This document shows, piece by piece, positions 1 to 8,009 of a stretch of 64,000 bases of DNA; position 1 is the stretch's first letter, and every line of letters starts with the position of its first letter. Both the position numbers and the translations under genes were made by a program. This stretch comes from Streptomyces koelreuteriae (GTDB lineage: Bacteria; Actinomycetota; Actinomycetes; Streptomycetales; Streptomycetaceae), in the NCBI RefSeq assembly GCF_018604545.1, contig NZ_CP075896.1, forward strand, positions 5,518,001-5,582,000. Reading direction: 5' to 3'. The notes under the pieces are model-generated. The model was given only the letters and a program-made list of their open reading frames with translations. It searched no databases and was not told the DNA's origin.

Positions 1-603
1 GGTGATCAGCAGGACCGCCGTGCCCGACTCGCGGGCCGCGTGCACCAGGGCCGTCATGACCTGCTCGCCCGCGAGGGAGTCCAGCGCGCCCGTCGGTTCG
101 TCGGCGAAGACCACCTTCGGGCCGGTGACCAGGGCCCGGGCCAGTGCGGCCCGCTGGGCCTGGCCGCCGCTCAGCTCGCCCGGCCGCAGATCCTGCTGAC
201 CGCGCACGCCGAACCGCTCCAGCCACTCACCGGCCAGGTCCCGCGCGCGGGCGCGGTCGGTGCCGGCCAGCAGCAGCGGCAGGGCGGCGTTGTCCAGGAC
301 CGTCAGCTCGGGGATGAGCTGCCCGAACTGGAACACCACACCGAACTCGGTGCGGCGCAGCTCGCTCAGCCGTTTCTCGTCCAGGTCGTCGAGGCGCCGG
401 CCGTCGTACGTCACCGAGCCCTCGTCCGGGCGGACGATCCCGGCGAGGCAGTGCAGCAGCGTCGACTTCCCGCTGCCGCTCGCGCCGGTCACGGCGAGGA
501 TCTCGCCGGGGCGCAGTTCGACCGACGCGCCGCGCAGGGCGGGTGTCCTGCCGTGCGCCTTGGCGAGGCCACGGGCCGTGAGGAGAGGCACGGGTCTGCT
601 CAT
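1..603 (-). CDS. ABC transporter ATP-binding protein, MacB/LolD-like (3' end outside window)
   Basis: Nucleotide-binding subunit of an ABC exporter that would energise a membrane partner lying beyond the window edge. Reading from the ATG at 603, the protein shows a Walker A motif GASGSGKST near residue 40, a Q-loop in VVFQFGQLIPELTV, the signature LSGGQAQR and a Walker B/D-loop segment VVFADEPTGALDS, followed by the start of the H-loop strand (VLLIT) where the window ends. The short linker before the signature and the ADEPTGALDS form are typical of the MacB/LolD/FtsE group rather than importer ATPases. The start codon overlaps the stop of the upstream PadR gene by ATGA, so the two are translationally coupled and the transporter is probably repressed by that regulator. 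Substrate cannot be told; antimicrobial or toxic lipophile export is the usual inference. Confidence 0.93.
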   Translation of the reverse strand, partial: MSRPVPLLTARGLAKAHGRTPALRGASVELRPGEILAVTGASGSGKSTLLHCLAGIVRPDEGSVTYDGRRLDDLDEKRLSELRRTEFGVVFQFGQLIPELTVLDNAALPLLLAGTDRARARDLAGEWLERFGVRGQQDLRPGELSGGQAQRAALARALVTGPKVVFADEPTGALDSLAGEQVMTALVHAARESGTAVLLIT

Positions 604-1133
604 ACTGCGTCGACCTCCGCGGTCAGGGTGGTGAGCCGGGCCGCCGTGGTGGTCATCCAGCGGAGGTCGGCGTCGAGGTGGGTGACGGCGTAGTCCGCCG
701 AGAGCACGGTCGCCAGGTCGGCGCCCTTGGCGGCCTTGAGCGCCGTGAGTTCGCGCATCCGCTCCATGTGGGCGGCGCGCTGGGCGCTCAGATAGCCGGC
801 CGGGTCGCCGCCGGAGAGGATCGCGACGACGACCTTGGCGAAGATCTCGTTCGCCACGAAGGGGGCGGGTGGTGCGATCTCACCGGCCCAGCGGGAGAGT
901 TCGCGCGTCCCGTCCTCGGTCGCGCGGTACATCGTCCGCTCCGGGCCGCCGTCCGAGTCGGTGCCGTCGACCTCGGCGAGGCCGTCCCGGACGAGGCGCT
1001 GGAGGGTCGTGTAGACCTGCCCGTAGGCCAGCGGGCGCGCCTGTGGGAAGCGGTCGTCGTGGCGTCGCTTGAGGTCGTAGCCGTGGCTGGGACCCGAGGC
1101 GAGCAGGCCCAGCAGGATGTGGCGGGTGCTCAT
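600..1133 (-). CDS. PadR family transcriptional regulator
   Basis: DNA-binding repressor of about 177 aa. The N-terminal winged helix-turn-helix has the classic PadR opening (ILLGLLASGPSHGYDLK), a recognition region with YGQVYTTLQRLVRDGLAE and the wing segment ERTMYRATEDG. A C-terminal helical dimerisation half follows (AAHMERMRELTALK). The ATG at 1133 gives the usual family N-terminus; an in-frame ATG three codons upstream (1142) is the alternative, and neither has a good Shine-Dalgarno sequence. A perfect 15-bp palindrome of PadR-box type lies directly upstream, so autoregulation is expected, and the ABC ATPase gene is coupled downstream by a 4-bp overlap. The effector is unknown; PadR regulators next to ABC exporters normally answer to a compound exported by the pump. 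Confidence 0.93.
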   Translation of the reverse strand: MSTRHILLGLLASGPSHGYDLKRRHDDRFPQARPLAYGQVYTTLQRLVRDGLAEVDGTDSDGGPERTMYRATEDGTRELSRWAGEIAPPAPFVANEIFAKVVVAILSGGDPAGYLSAQRAAHMERMRELTALKAAKGADLATVLSADYAVTHLDADLRWMTTTAARLTTLTAEVDAV

Positions 1134-1143
1134 GAGGATCATT

Positions 1144-1163
1144 ATGTACTGAGTACATGTACT
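1144..1163. promoter_or_regulatory. PadR-type operator upstream of the padR-ABC operon
   Basis: ATGTACT-G-AGTACAT at 1144-1158 is a perfect 15-bp inverted repeat. A second ATGTACT half-site follows at 1157-1163, overlapping the end of the first palindrome, so two overlapping dyads are possible. ATGT/ACAT dyads are the known recognition signature of PadR repressors. It sits at once upstream of the regulator's start, where it would block transcription of the regulator and the exporter. Confidence 0.8.
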
Positions 1164-1213
1164 GAGTGAATAGTGATCGCCGAAAAGATTGCGGGCCGCA
1201 TGGGCGCGGCTGC

Positions 1214-4200
1214 TCACTCCGTGATGGCGTACGCCTCCGCCGACCACAGCGAATACCCGAACCGCGTGGCCCGCTTGTCGCCCTGCACCCGCAGGAACCG
1301 CACGTCCCGCTCGTCCATGCGGACGCTCTCCCGGCCGCCCCGGCTGTCCCGGACCGTCGCCGCCGTACGCCAGCGGCGGCCGTCCGCCGACACCTGGACG
1401 CGGTACGCCGAGGGGTGGGCGTCCTGCCAGCGCAGCACGACCTGGCCGATCCGCGCCGGGCGGGGCAGCTCGACCTGCCACCAGGCGCCGTCGTCGACGG
1501 GGGAGGACCAACGGGTGTCCGGGGCGCCGTCGTTCGCCGCCGACGCCGGGAAGTCGGGCGTCTCGTCGCCCGAGGAGCGGGCGGTGCCGGTGCGGGCCAG
1601 GTCGGGGCCGCCGGTCGGCGGGACGGCGCGGACGGTGAGGGTCCGGGTCGCTCCCGCGAAGCCCAGCCGGATGTCGTACGACCGCATCGGCGTGCCGCGC
1701 TCCACGGTCACCTCGACGGGGACCTCCGCCCGCGTGCCGCGCTCCACGGTCAGCTCGCCCTTCGGTACCCGGACCCGTACGCCCTCGGGCGCCTCGACGG
1801 TGAGCCTGCCCCGGGCGTCGGCGGGCCGCAACGAGCCCAGCCCGGCCGTCAGCCGCAGGCCCCGGCCGGTCTCGGCGTCCACCTCGTCCCGCTCCAACTC
1901 CAGGGAGGCGGCGGGGGAGTCCTCGAACCAGGGGACGAGGTGCCGCACCCGGGCCGCAGCGGGTCCGGCGACCCGCACGGCGTCCACGGGCGAGTCGACG
2001 CCCTGCGCCTCGCCCGCGCCCGGATCGCCCCGCCCGTCGGCGTCTTGGCCCTGAGCCCGCGCGTCGCCGGCGCCCGAATCAGCCGACGCCTCGCTTGAAC
2101 CGGCCCGGCCGTCGGGGTCCCGGCTCTGTGCCCGCGCGTCGCCGGTGTCCGGACTGCTCCGCGCCTTGCCCGAACCGCCCCACCTGTCGGCGCCCTGGCT
2201 CTGAGCCCGCGCCCCGCCCGCACCCGAACCGGCCCGCCCGTCGGCCTCCTGGCCCTGAGCTTCCGCCGCACCCGAACCACCCCGCTCATCGCCGGAACCG
2301 TCACCCCCGTCAGCACCCTGGCCTCCCCGCACCCGCACCCGTACCTCCGTCGCCCCCGACCCCGACAGTCGGCCGATCGGCTGCCAGCCCTGGTCGGGGA
2401 CGTGGGCCTCGACCGTGCCCTCCGTGCCGGGGTCGGTGAGGACCGTCACGGCCGTGAGGGGGCGGGGGCGGGGGAAGCGCAGGGTGCGGTCGTCGGAGGG
2501 GGCGCCGGGGTTGCGGGGCGGCTCGTGGTCGATGCCGGCCCAGGACGCGTACGCCTTCTGCGCCCGCCGCAGGAAGGGGTCCAGGACGTCCGTGCCGACC
2601 TCGGCCCGCGCCGACTCCAGCCCGGCCCGCAGGGCGCCCAGCTCGCGGTACGCCGTCCAGGCCGCCGCCCTGTCCCCGGCGCGCTGCGCGTCCAGCATGT
2701 CGAGCGCGGCCGTGCCCGCCCGGCCGTAGCGGGCCAGCTGCTCCGACCAGGGGGCGACCTCGGAGGCGAGGGCGGTGTCCGAGAGCCGCCGGGGCAGCTC
2801 GCGCAGCACGGTGAAGGCCTCGCGCAGCCGCCGCGCGGCGTCGCCGCCCGGCGCGGGGTCCCGCCAGTACGCCTCGGTCAGCGGGCGCAGATACGCCGAC
2901 TCCTCGTCGTTCAGCACCGACGACGCGTCGTTCCCGGCGAGCGCGGAAAGGGCCTGCTCGCGGCGCCGGTCCCCGCCCGCGAGGTCGGCGATGGCGGCCC
3001 GCCAGGACTCCCCGGGGCTGTAGGAGCGCGGGTTCCAGGCGTAGTCGGCGGCGGTGAACAGCGGGATGCGGGACGCCTCCGGCTGCTGCATCGCGTTGGC
3101 GAGCAGGGCGGCCGAACCGGTCGCGACGGCGGGCTCACGGCCCTGGTAGGGGCCGAGGAAGATCCGGCCGGGGTCGTAGTCGTTGACCGGGTAGTTGTCC
3201 ATCGTGACCAGCGGGTGCCCGAGCGCCTCGCGCGCGTCGGCCAGTTCGCCGCCCGTGATGGTGCGGGGCACCACCCCGACGCCCGTCCACGCCACCTCGA
3301 CGCCCTCGTCCAGCTCGCTCGCCAGCGCCCGCCGGTAGTCGGTCGTGCCGTCCTCGTAGTACTCGGTGGGCATCAGCGACAGACCGGCGGCACCGGGGTG
3401 CCGTTCCGCCAGGTGCCGGGCCACCGCGTTCGCCACCCGGGACTGCGCCTCGGCCGCCGCCCGTGGGCCGGAGCCGAACCGGTCGGCGTCCGCCTCGCAG
3501 TGCCACTCGCTGTAGCTGACGTCCTGGAACTGGAGCTGGAAGGCCCGGAAGCCCAGCGCCCACATCGCGTCGATCTTGCGCGTCAGCGCCCGTACGTCAT
3601 CGTCCGAGGCGAAGCACATCGCCTGCCCCGGGGCGACCGCCCAGCCGAGCCGCACATGGTTGGCGCGGGCCCGCTCGGCCAGCTCCCGGAACGCGGCCCG
3701 CTGCTTCGCCGGGTACGGCTCACGCCAGCGCGCCTGCCGGTAGAGATCGTCGCCCGGGGCGTACAGGTAACGGTTCTGCTTGGTGCGCCCCATGAAGCCG
3801 ATCTGCGCCATCCGCTGCCGGTGCGTCCAGGCGGTGCCGTAGAAACCCTCGGTGATGCCGCGTACGGCGGTGCCCGGCCAGTCGCGTACGACGGCCGCCG
3901 CGATCGTGCCGTCGGGACGCAGCAGCTGCCGCAGTGTCTGTACGGCGTGGAACAGTCCGTCCTCGCCCGTCCCGGTGAGGGAGACGGCGCCCCGGCCGAC
4001 GGTCAGCTCGTAGCCCCCGGAGGGGAGGGCGCGGCGGTCGTTGCGCCGGACGGGCTCCGTCCCCGCCCGTACGACCAGGGCGCCGGGCGCGGCGGAGTCC
4101 GTGACGCGGCGGGCACCGGCCTGCCGCAGCAGCGCGCGCAGGGCCTCGACGGCGTAGGGGTCCGCCGACGGGTCCGTGAGCAGCGCGACCTCGTCGGTGA

Positions 4201-4399
4201 CCTCGACCGGGGCGCCGTTTCCGCGCAGCGACTGCGGGCGCGGCCAGACGGAGAGGCCGGCTCCGGCCATGTCGGGCGTCGGTGTCGCGGCCTTGCCGGG
4301 GGCGGGCGGAGCCGCCACCGCGGCGGGCGGGGCGCCGAGGCTTCCGGCGACGACGGCGACCGCGAGGGCGACTGCCCGCTTTCCACGCCGCAGTCCCAC
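1214..4399 (-). CDS. Secreted GH84-type beta-N-acetylglucosaminidase (hyaluronidase-like) with C-terminal F5/8C (CBM32) domain
   Basis: Extracellular glycosidase of 1061 aa. The GTG at 4399 is chosen because GGAGG lies about 8 bases upstream and it starts directly at a signal peptide (GLRRGKRAVALAVAVVAGSL, cleavage near AVA/A at residue 29). Residues about 45-165 resemble the GH20/84 N-terminal domain (VWPRPQSLRGNG). Residues about 170-450 are the GH84 barrel (GITEGFYGTAWTH, then LGWAVAPG). A helical segment follows, then an Ala/Gly/Asp-rich insertion (about 689-805), and a C-terminal discoidin-like carbohydrate-binding domain with DTRWSSPVDDGAWWQVEL. In GH84 the catalytic pair is two adjacent Asp. 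Here the strand reads LQFQDVSYSEW, so the first Asp is Gln292 and only Asp293 remains. Expected role is trimming terminal GlcNAc/GalNAc from glycoconjugates, but catalysis may be altered. The gene is monocistronic and divergent from the peptide-malQ pair. Confidence 0.88.
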   Translation of the reverse strand: MGLRRGKRAVALAVAVVAGSLGAPPAAVAAPPAPGKAATPTPDMAGAGLSVWPRPQSLRGNGAPVEVTDEVALLTDPSADPYAVEALRALLRQAGARRVTDSAAPGALVVRAGTEPVRRNDRRALPSGGYELTVGRGAVSLTGTGEDGLFHAVQTLRQLLRPDGTIAAAVVRDWPGTAVRGITEGFYGTAWTHRQRMAQIGFMGRTKQNRYLYAPGDDLYRQARWREPYPAKQRAAFRELAERARANHVRLGWAVAPGQAMCFASDDDVRALTRKIDAMWALGFRAFQLQFQDVSYSEWHCEADADRFGSGPRAAAEAQSRVANAVARHLAERHPGAAGLSLMPTEYYEDGTTDYRRALASELDEGVEVAWTGVGVVPRTITGGELADAREALGHPLVTMDNYPVNDYDPGRIFLGPYQGREPAVATGSAALLANAMQQPEASRIPLFTAADYAWNPRSYSPGESWRAAIADLAGGDRRREQALSALAGNDASSVLNDEESAYLRPLTEAYWRDPAPGGDAARRLREAFTVLRELPRRLSDTALASEVAPWSEQLARYGRAGTAALDMLDAQRAGDRAAAWTAYRELGALRAGLESARAEVGTDVLDPFLRRAQKAYASWAGIDHEPPRNPGAPSDDRTLRFPRPRPLTAVTVLTDPGTEGTVEAHVPDQGWQPIGRLSGSGATEVRVRVRGGQGADGGDGSGDERGGSGAAEAQGQEADGRAGSGAGGARAQSQGADRWGGSGKARSSPDTGDARAQSRDPDGRAGSSEASADSGAGDARAQGQDADGRGDPGAGEAQGVDSPVDAVRVAGPAAARVRHLVPWFEDSPAASLELERDEVDAETGRGLRLTAGLGSLRPADARGRLTVEAPEGVRVRVPKGELTVERGTRAEVPVEVTVERGTPMRSYDIRLGFAGATRTLTVRAVPPTGGPDLARTGTARSSGDETPDFPASAANDGAPDTRWSSPVDDGAWWQVELPRPARIGQVVLRWQDAHPSAYRVQVSADGRRWRTAATVRDSRGGRESVRMDERDVRFLRVQGDKRATRFGYSLWSAEAYAITE
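1985..2335 (-). repeat. Imperfect in-frame repeat insertion inside the GH84-type gene
   Basis: About 115 residues of the glycosidase consist of four to five degenerate copies of a 17-25 residue unit with the core (G/A)ARAQ(S/G)Q..DGR.GSG, seen on the minus strand as recurring GACGCGCGGGC-type blocks. The stretch is Ala/Gly/Asp/Arg/Gln rich, has no hydrophobic core, and interrupts the segment between the catalytic part and the C-terminal beta domains. The reading frame is kept, which suggests an expanding disordered linker. Confidence 0.75.
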
Positions 4400-4656
4400 A
4401 GGCCCCCTCCAGATGTGCCCGACGGATGTCCGCCAGATGTGTCGACCGGGACGACGAGCCCACCACCCGCTCGGTGAAGGTGTCAACGAGAGTGGCCGTT
4501 GTGGCCGATTTGCCGGGATCTTGACAGAGTGGAGGGGAGTGGAATGTGAGCAGGAGCACGATGTTCGGGCTGGGACGTCTGTCATCGCCTCGACTGGGTA
4601 GGGCTGCGATAACCCGTCGAAAGTTGAACCCGACAAAGCTCGACTAGGAGGCCCCC

Positions 4657-4926
4657 GTGGCTGCGATGACTTTCCTCCCGCTCCCGGCCCCGTCCAAACC
4701 CGTGGCGGACACGTCCGCCGAACTCGACCCCCATTACGACGACCCGCGCTACGAAGACCCCCACTACTGCGTCTTCAGCTCCGAGAACACCTGCGCCGAG
4801 CCCCCGCTCACCAGCGAGCCCCCGCTCCCCGATGCCGAGCCCCTCACCAGCGAGCCGCCGCTCGCCGAATCCGCCCCGCTGACCAGCGAGCCCTCCGCCT
4901 TCATCCCGGACTTCTCAGGCATCTAG
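4657..4926 (+). CDS. Small Pro/Glu-rich repeat peptide upstream of malQ, function unknown
   Basis: Predicted peptide of 89 aa starting with GTG 4657, five bases after a perfect AGGAGG (4646-4651). There is no signal peptide or membrane segment. Residues 24-37 are acidic and aromatic (DPHYDDPRYEDPHY), Cys38 and Cys46 follow, and the C-terminal half carries three copies of LTSEP (LTSEPPL, LTSEPPL, LTSEPSA) ending in FIPDFSGI. The stop lies 8 bases before malQ, so the two are probably co-transcribed and coupled. I do not recognise the family. It could be a ribosomal peptide precursor, a small regulatory or partner protein of the glucanotransferase, or a leader peptide. The strong ribosome-binding site and clean frame support a real gene; expression is unproven. 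Confidence 0.65.
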   Translation: MAAMTFLPLPAPSKPVADTSAELDPHYDDPRYEDPHYCVFSSENTCAEPPLTSEPPLPDAEPLTSEPPLAESAPLTSEPSAFIPDFSGI

Positions 4927-4934
4927 GGGCCTCT

Positions 4935-7031
4935 ATGACCGCAGCGCGGCCGGCCGAACCACCTTCCGAGGACCTGTCCCGCCTCGCCGTACTGCACGGC
5001 GTCGCCACCTCGTACAGCCCGTCCCCGGACCGTACGGTCGCCGCCTCGGCCACCGCGGTCACCCTGACCCTGGCCGCTCTCGGCGTGGACGCGAGCACGC
5101 CCGGCGCCGTCCGCGCCGCGCTCGCCACCCGGGAGCGGGACCAGGCCGCACGACTGCTGCCGCCCACGGTGGTCGGCTGGGGCGCGAGCCTCCCGGCCGC
5201 CCTGGCCGCCCTCCCCGAGGGCACCCGGCTGCGCGTCGACACCGAGCAGGGCGAGAGGCGCGCCTCGGCCGAGCGGCTCCCGCCCGGTGTCCACCGGCTG
5301 ACCGCCACGGCCCCCGACGGCCGCACCGCGGACGCCCATCTGATCATCGCCCCGGACCGGCTGCCCACGCCGCCGGGGCGCTCGTACGGACTGCTGGTCC
5401 AGCTCTACTCCCTCCTGTCCCGCCGCTCCTGGGGCATGGGCGACCTCGGCGACCTCGCCGAACTGGCCGGCTGGGCCGGGCGGTCGCTCGGCGCCGGGTT
5501 CGTCCAGGTCAACCCGCTGCACGCGGCCGTGCCCGGCGCCCCCACCGACCCCTCCCCGTACCGCCCCTCCTCGCGTCGCTTCCCCGACCCCGTGCACCTG
5601 CGGATCGAGGACATCCCCGAGGCCGCGTACGTCGAGGACCCTCAGCGGCTGCGCGCCCTGCTGGAGAGATCCGCCCGGCTGCGCGAAGCGGTGCTGGAGA
5701 AGGGCGCGTTGATCGACCGGGACGCCGTGTGGGAGCTCAAGCGGGAGGCGCTCGGGCTGGTGTGCGAGGTGCCGCTCGGCCCCGGCAGGCGCGCCGCCTA
5801 CGGCGATTTCCTCGCCGCGCAGGGCCGGGCCCTGGAGGACCACGCCACCTGGTGCGCGCTCGCCGAGGTGCACGGCCCGGATTGGCACCGCTGGCCGACC
5901 GGCCTGCGCGACCCCCGCTCGGCCGACACCGACCGAGCCCGGGTCGGCCTCATGGACCGGGTGGAGTTCTGGTCCCGGCTCGCCTGGCTCACCGACACCC
6001 AGCTCACCGCGGCGCAGCGGGCCGGACGTGAGGCCGGGATGCCGGTCGGGATCGTGCACGACCTCGCGGTCGGCGTCCATCCCGTCGGCGCCGACGCCTG
6101 GGCCCAGCAGGACCACTTCGCCGCCGGCATGTCGGTGGGCGCGCCCCCGGACGCCTTCAACGCGCGCGGCCAGGACTGGGGCCTGCCGCCCTGGCGCCCC
6201 GACCGCCTCGCCGACTCGGGCTACGCCCCCTTCCGCGAGCTGCTCCGCGCCCTGTTCCGCTACGCCGGAGCCCTGCGCATCGACCACGTCATGGGCCTGT
6301 TCCGCCTCTGGTGGGTCCCCCAGGGCCACCCGCCCACCGAGGGCACCTACGTCCGCTACGACGCCGAGGCCATGCTCGCCGTCCTCGTCCTGGAGGCCTC
6401 CCGGGCAGGGGCGCCGGTGATCGGCGAGGACCTGGGCACCGTGGAACCCGGCGTCCGCGAGGCGCTGCGCGAGCGCGGGGTGCTCGGCACGTCCGTGCTG
6501 TGGTTCGAACGCGACTGGGACGGCGACGGCCGTCCCCTGCCCCCCGAGTCCTGGCGCGCCGACTGCCTGGCCACCGCCACCACCCACGATCTGCCCTCCA
6601 CGGCCGCCCGCCTCACCGGCGAGCACGTCGAACTCCGCGACAGCCTCGGCCTGCTGGCCCGCCCGCTGGAGGAGGAGCGCGCCGAGGCCGCCGCCGACAC
6701 CGGCGAATGGCTGTCCCTGCTCTCCCGCCTAGGCCTGCTGCGGGGCACCGGCGGCGGCGCCGACGCCTCCTCGGAGGAGGCCGAGATCCAGGCCCTCCAC
6801 CGCTTCCTGCTGCGCACCCCGGCCCGCATGGTCGGCGTCTGGCTCCCGGACGGGGTCGGCGACCGCCGCCCGCAGAACCTCCCGGGCACCTGGGACCAGT
6901 ACCCGAACTGGAGGCTGCCGATCGCGGACGCCGAGGGCCGCCCCGTGACACTGGAGGAACTGGCGGCGTCGCCCCGGCTGCACGCCCTCGTCGAGGTGTT
7001 GCGGGAAGCTCCCGGCCCGTCCGGCGGCTGA
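4935..7031 (+). CDS. malQ: 4-alpha-glucanotransferase (amylomaltase, GH77)
   Basis: Cytoplasmic disproportionating enzyme of 698 aa that transfers maltodextrin chains between alpha-1,4-glucans in maltose/glycogen metabolism. GH77 landmarks are clear: YGLLVQLYSLLSRRSWGMGD near residue 150, GIVHDLAVGV in the mid-barrel, the nucleophile Asp450 in LRIDHVMGLFRLWWVP, the general acid Glu498 in VIGEDLGTVEP and the third acid Asp552 in TTHDLPS. The N-terminal about 145 residues form the extra domain seen in actinobacterial MalQ. The length is normal for this group. It follows the small repeat peptide by 8 bases and appears to be the last gene of that unit. Confidence 0.97.
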   Translation: MTAARPAEPPSEDLSRLAVLHGVATSYSPSPDRTVAASATAVTLTLAALGVDASTPGAVRAALATRERDQAARLLPPTVVGWGASLPAALAALPEGTRLRVDTEQGERRASAERLPPGVHRLTATAPDGRTADAHLIIAPDRLPTPPGRSYGLLVQLYSLLSRRSWGMGDLGDLAELAGWAGRSLGAGFVQVNPLHAAVPGAPTDPSPYRPSSRRFPDPVHLRIEDIPEAAYVEDPQRLRALLERSARLREAVLEKGALIDRDAVWELKREALGLVCEVPLGPGRRAAYGDFLAAQGRALEDHATWCALAEVHGPDWHRWPTGLRDPRSADTDRARVGLMDRVEFWSRLAWLTDTQLTAAQRAGREAGMPVGIVHDLAVGVHPVGADAWAQQDHFAAGMSVGAPPDAFNARGQDWGLPPWRPDRLADSGYAPFRELLRALFRYAGALRIDHVMGLFRLWWVPQGHPPTEGTYVRYDAEAMLAVLVLEASRAGAPVIGEDLGTVEPGVREALRERGVLGTSVLWFERDWDGDGRPLPPESWRADCLATATTHDLPSTAARLTGEHVELRDSLGLLARPLEEERAEAAADTGEWLSLLSRLGLLRGTGGGADASSEEAEIQALHRFLLRTPARMVGVWLPDGVGDRRPQNLPGTWDQYPNWRLPIADAEGRPVTLEELAASPRLHALVEVLREAPGPSGG

Positions 7032-7095
7032 GGGCGGCGACCCTTACGGCACCCCGGGCGCGCGGCCCCGAGGGGCGTTGGATACTTTTGACACC

Positions 7096-7383
7096 GTGGA
7101 CAAGAAGAACGCCCTGCGCGCCGGCGCCCTGGCAGCCGGTACGACGCTCATGATGCTGCTCATGTCGTCCCCCGCCTCCGCTGTCAGCCGCGACGACGGT
7201 GACGACCCCGGCCCGGGCCTGAGCGTCATCGAGACGCTGGGCCTCTTCGTCGTGGCCCCCATCGTGCTGTACCTGGTCATCCACGCTCTGGTGGTGATCG
7301 GCGACAAGTCGCACAAGCAGAAGGACACGACCAGCTCCAACATCGGCACCAAGGCCCAGGCCAAGGCCGACGCCAAGGCCTGA
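7096..7383 (+). CDS. Small membrane protein with signal-like N-terminus
   Basis: Protein of 95 aa from GTG 7096. A signal sequence (residues about 8-30, ending SPASA) is followed by an acidic Asp/Gly linker, a single membrane helix (about residues 46-68, LGLFVVAPIVLYLVIHALVV) and a Lys/Ala-rich hydrophilic tail with KAQAKADAKA. The GTG is preferred over the in-frame TTG at 7078 because a -10-like TACTTT at 7083-7088 lies 7 bases before it, which would give a leaderless mRNA of a kind common in Streptomyces. The function is unknown. It stands alone between malQ and the convergent MarR gene. Confidence 0.75.
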   Translation: MDKKNALRAGALAAGTTLMMLLMSSPASAVSRDDGDDPGPGLSVIETLGLFVVAPIVLYLVIHALVVIGDKSHKQKDTTSSNIGTKAQAKADAKA

Positions 7384-7409
7384 TCAGGGGCATCGTGGAG
7401 GGGCGGTCC

Positions 7410-7931
7410 TCACCGCCCGGCCGGCCCCTCCGTCCCCGCCAGCAGTTCCCTCAGCAGGCCGGCCAGTTGGCCGGCCTGTTTCTCGTCGAGGCCGGACAGA
7501 GCCTCCGTCTGGACCGTCAGTCCCGCGACGGCCGCCTCGTCGACGAGGCGCAGCCCCTCCTCGGTGAGCGTCACCTGAAGGCCCCGCCGGTCGTGCGGAT
7601 CGGGCGAGCGGCGCAGGAACCCGGCCCGCTCCAGCTTGTCCAGGCGGCCGGTCATCCCGCCCGTGGTGAGCATCAGCGTCTCCGACAGCCGGCGCGGTGA
7701 GAGCGTGTACGGCTCGCCGGAGCGGCGCAGCGTCGCCAGCACGTCGAACTCGCCGCGCGAGAGCCCGAACCGGCCGTAGGTGTCCTCCAAGCGGTCCGCC
7801 ATCGCGCGGGCGAGCCGGGAGACCCGGCCGAAGACCTCCATCGCCCGGGTGTCGAGCTCGGGCCGGACCGCCCCCCACTGGCCGATGATCGCGTCGACGG
7901 GGTCCCTGCGCTGCTCGGGGCGTTCGTTCAT
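7410..7931 (-). CDS. MarR family transcriptional regulator
   Basis: Repressor of 173 aa with a MarR winged helix: LSRGEFDVLATLRRSG (helix 2), LSETLMLTTGGMTGRLDKLERAGF (recognition helix) and RSPDPHDRRGLQVTLTEEG (the wing with the conserved D..R). It is divergent from the EamA exporter gene, with a near-perfect 28-bp palindrome between them, so it very likely represses both itself and the exporter and is released by an exported or toxic small molecule. The ATG at 7931 is the first that gives a family-like N-terminus; frames further upstream would run through the operator. The Shine-Dalgarno match is poor, which fits weak self-limited expression. Confidence 0.93.
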   Translation of the reverse strand: MNERPEQRRDPVDAIIGQWGAVRPELDTRAMEVFGRVSRLARAMADRLEDTYGRFGLSRGEFDVLATLRRSGEPYTLSPRRLSETLMLTTGGMTGRLDKLERAGFLRRSPDPHDRRGLQVTLTEEGLRLVDEAAVAGLTVQTEALSGLDEKQAGQLAGLLRELLAGTEGPAGR

Positions 7932-7966
7932 GGCACGAGTATCGGCCGCCGCTCGGTCACCCGCAA

Positions 7967-8009
7967 GAAAGTAGCTTGACGGAAAGTAGCTTAGGACTAA
8001 GCTACTTTC
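7967..8009. promoter_or_regulatory. MarR operator and EamA promoter
   Basis: 7982-8009 is an inverted repeat of GAAAGTAGCTTA and TAAGCTACTTTC, with 13-bp arms and only the two central bases unpaired. A third half-site GAAAGTAGCTTGAC lies at 7967-7980 and a weaker one near 8017. A forward promoter can be read as TTGACG (7976-7981), 16 bp, TAAGCT (7998-8003), so the right arm of the palindrome covers the -10 element and binding would exclude RNA polymerase. The layout is what one expects for a divergent MarR switch. Confidence 0.85.

Noticed and set aside
4400-4656. DasR operator for the N-acetylglucosaminidase gene
   Set aside because: No ACTGGTCTAGACCA-like palindrome could be found; only short CAGATGTG direct repeats near the start and weak TTGACA-like -35 elements are present.
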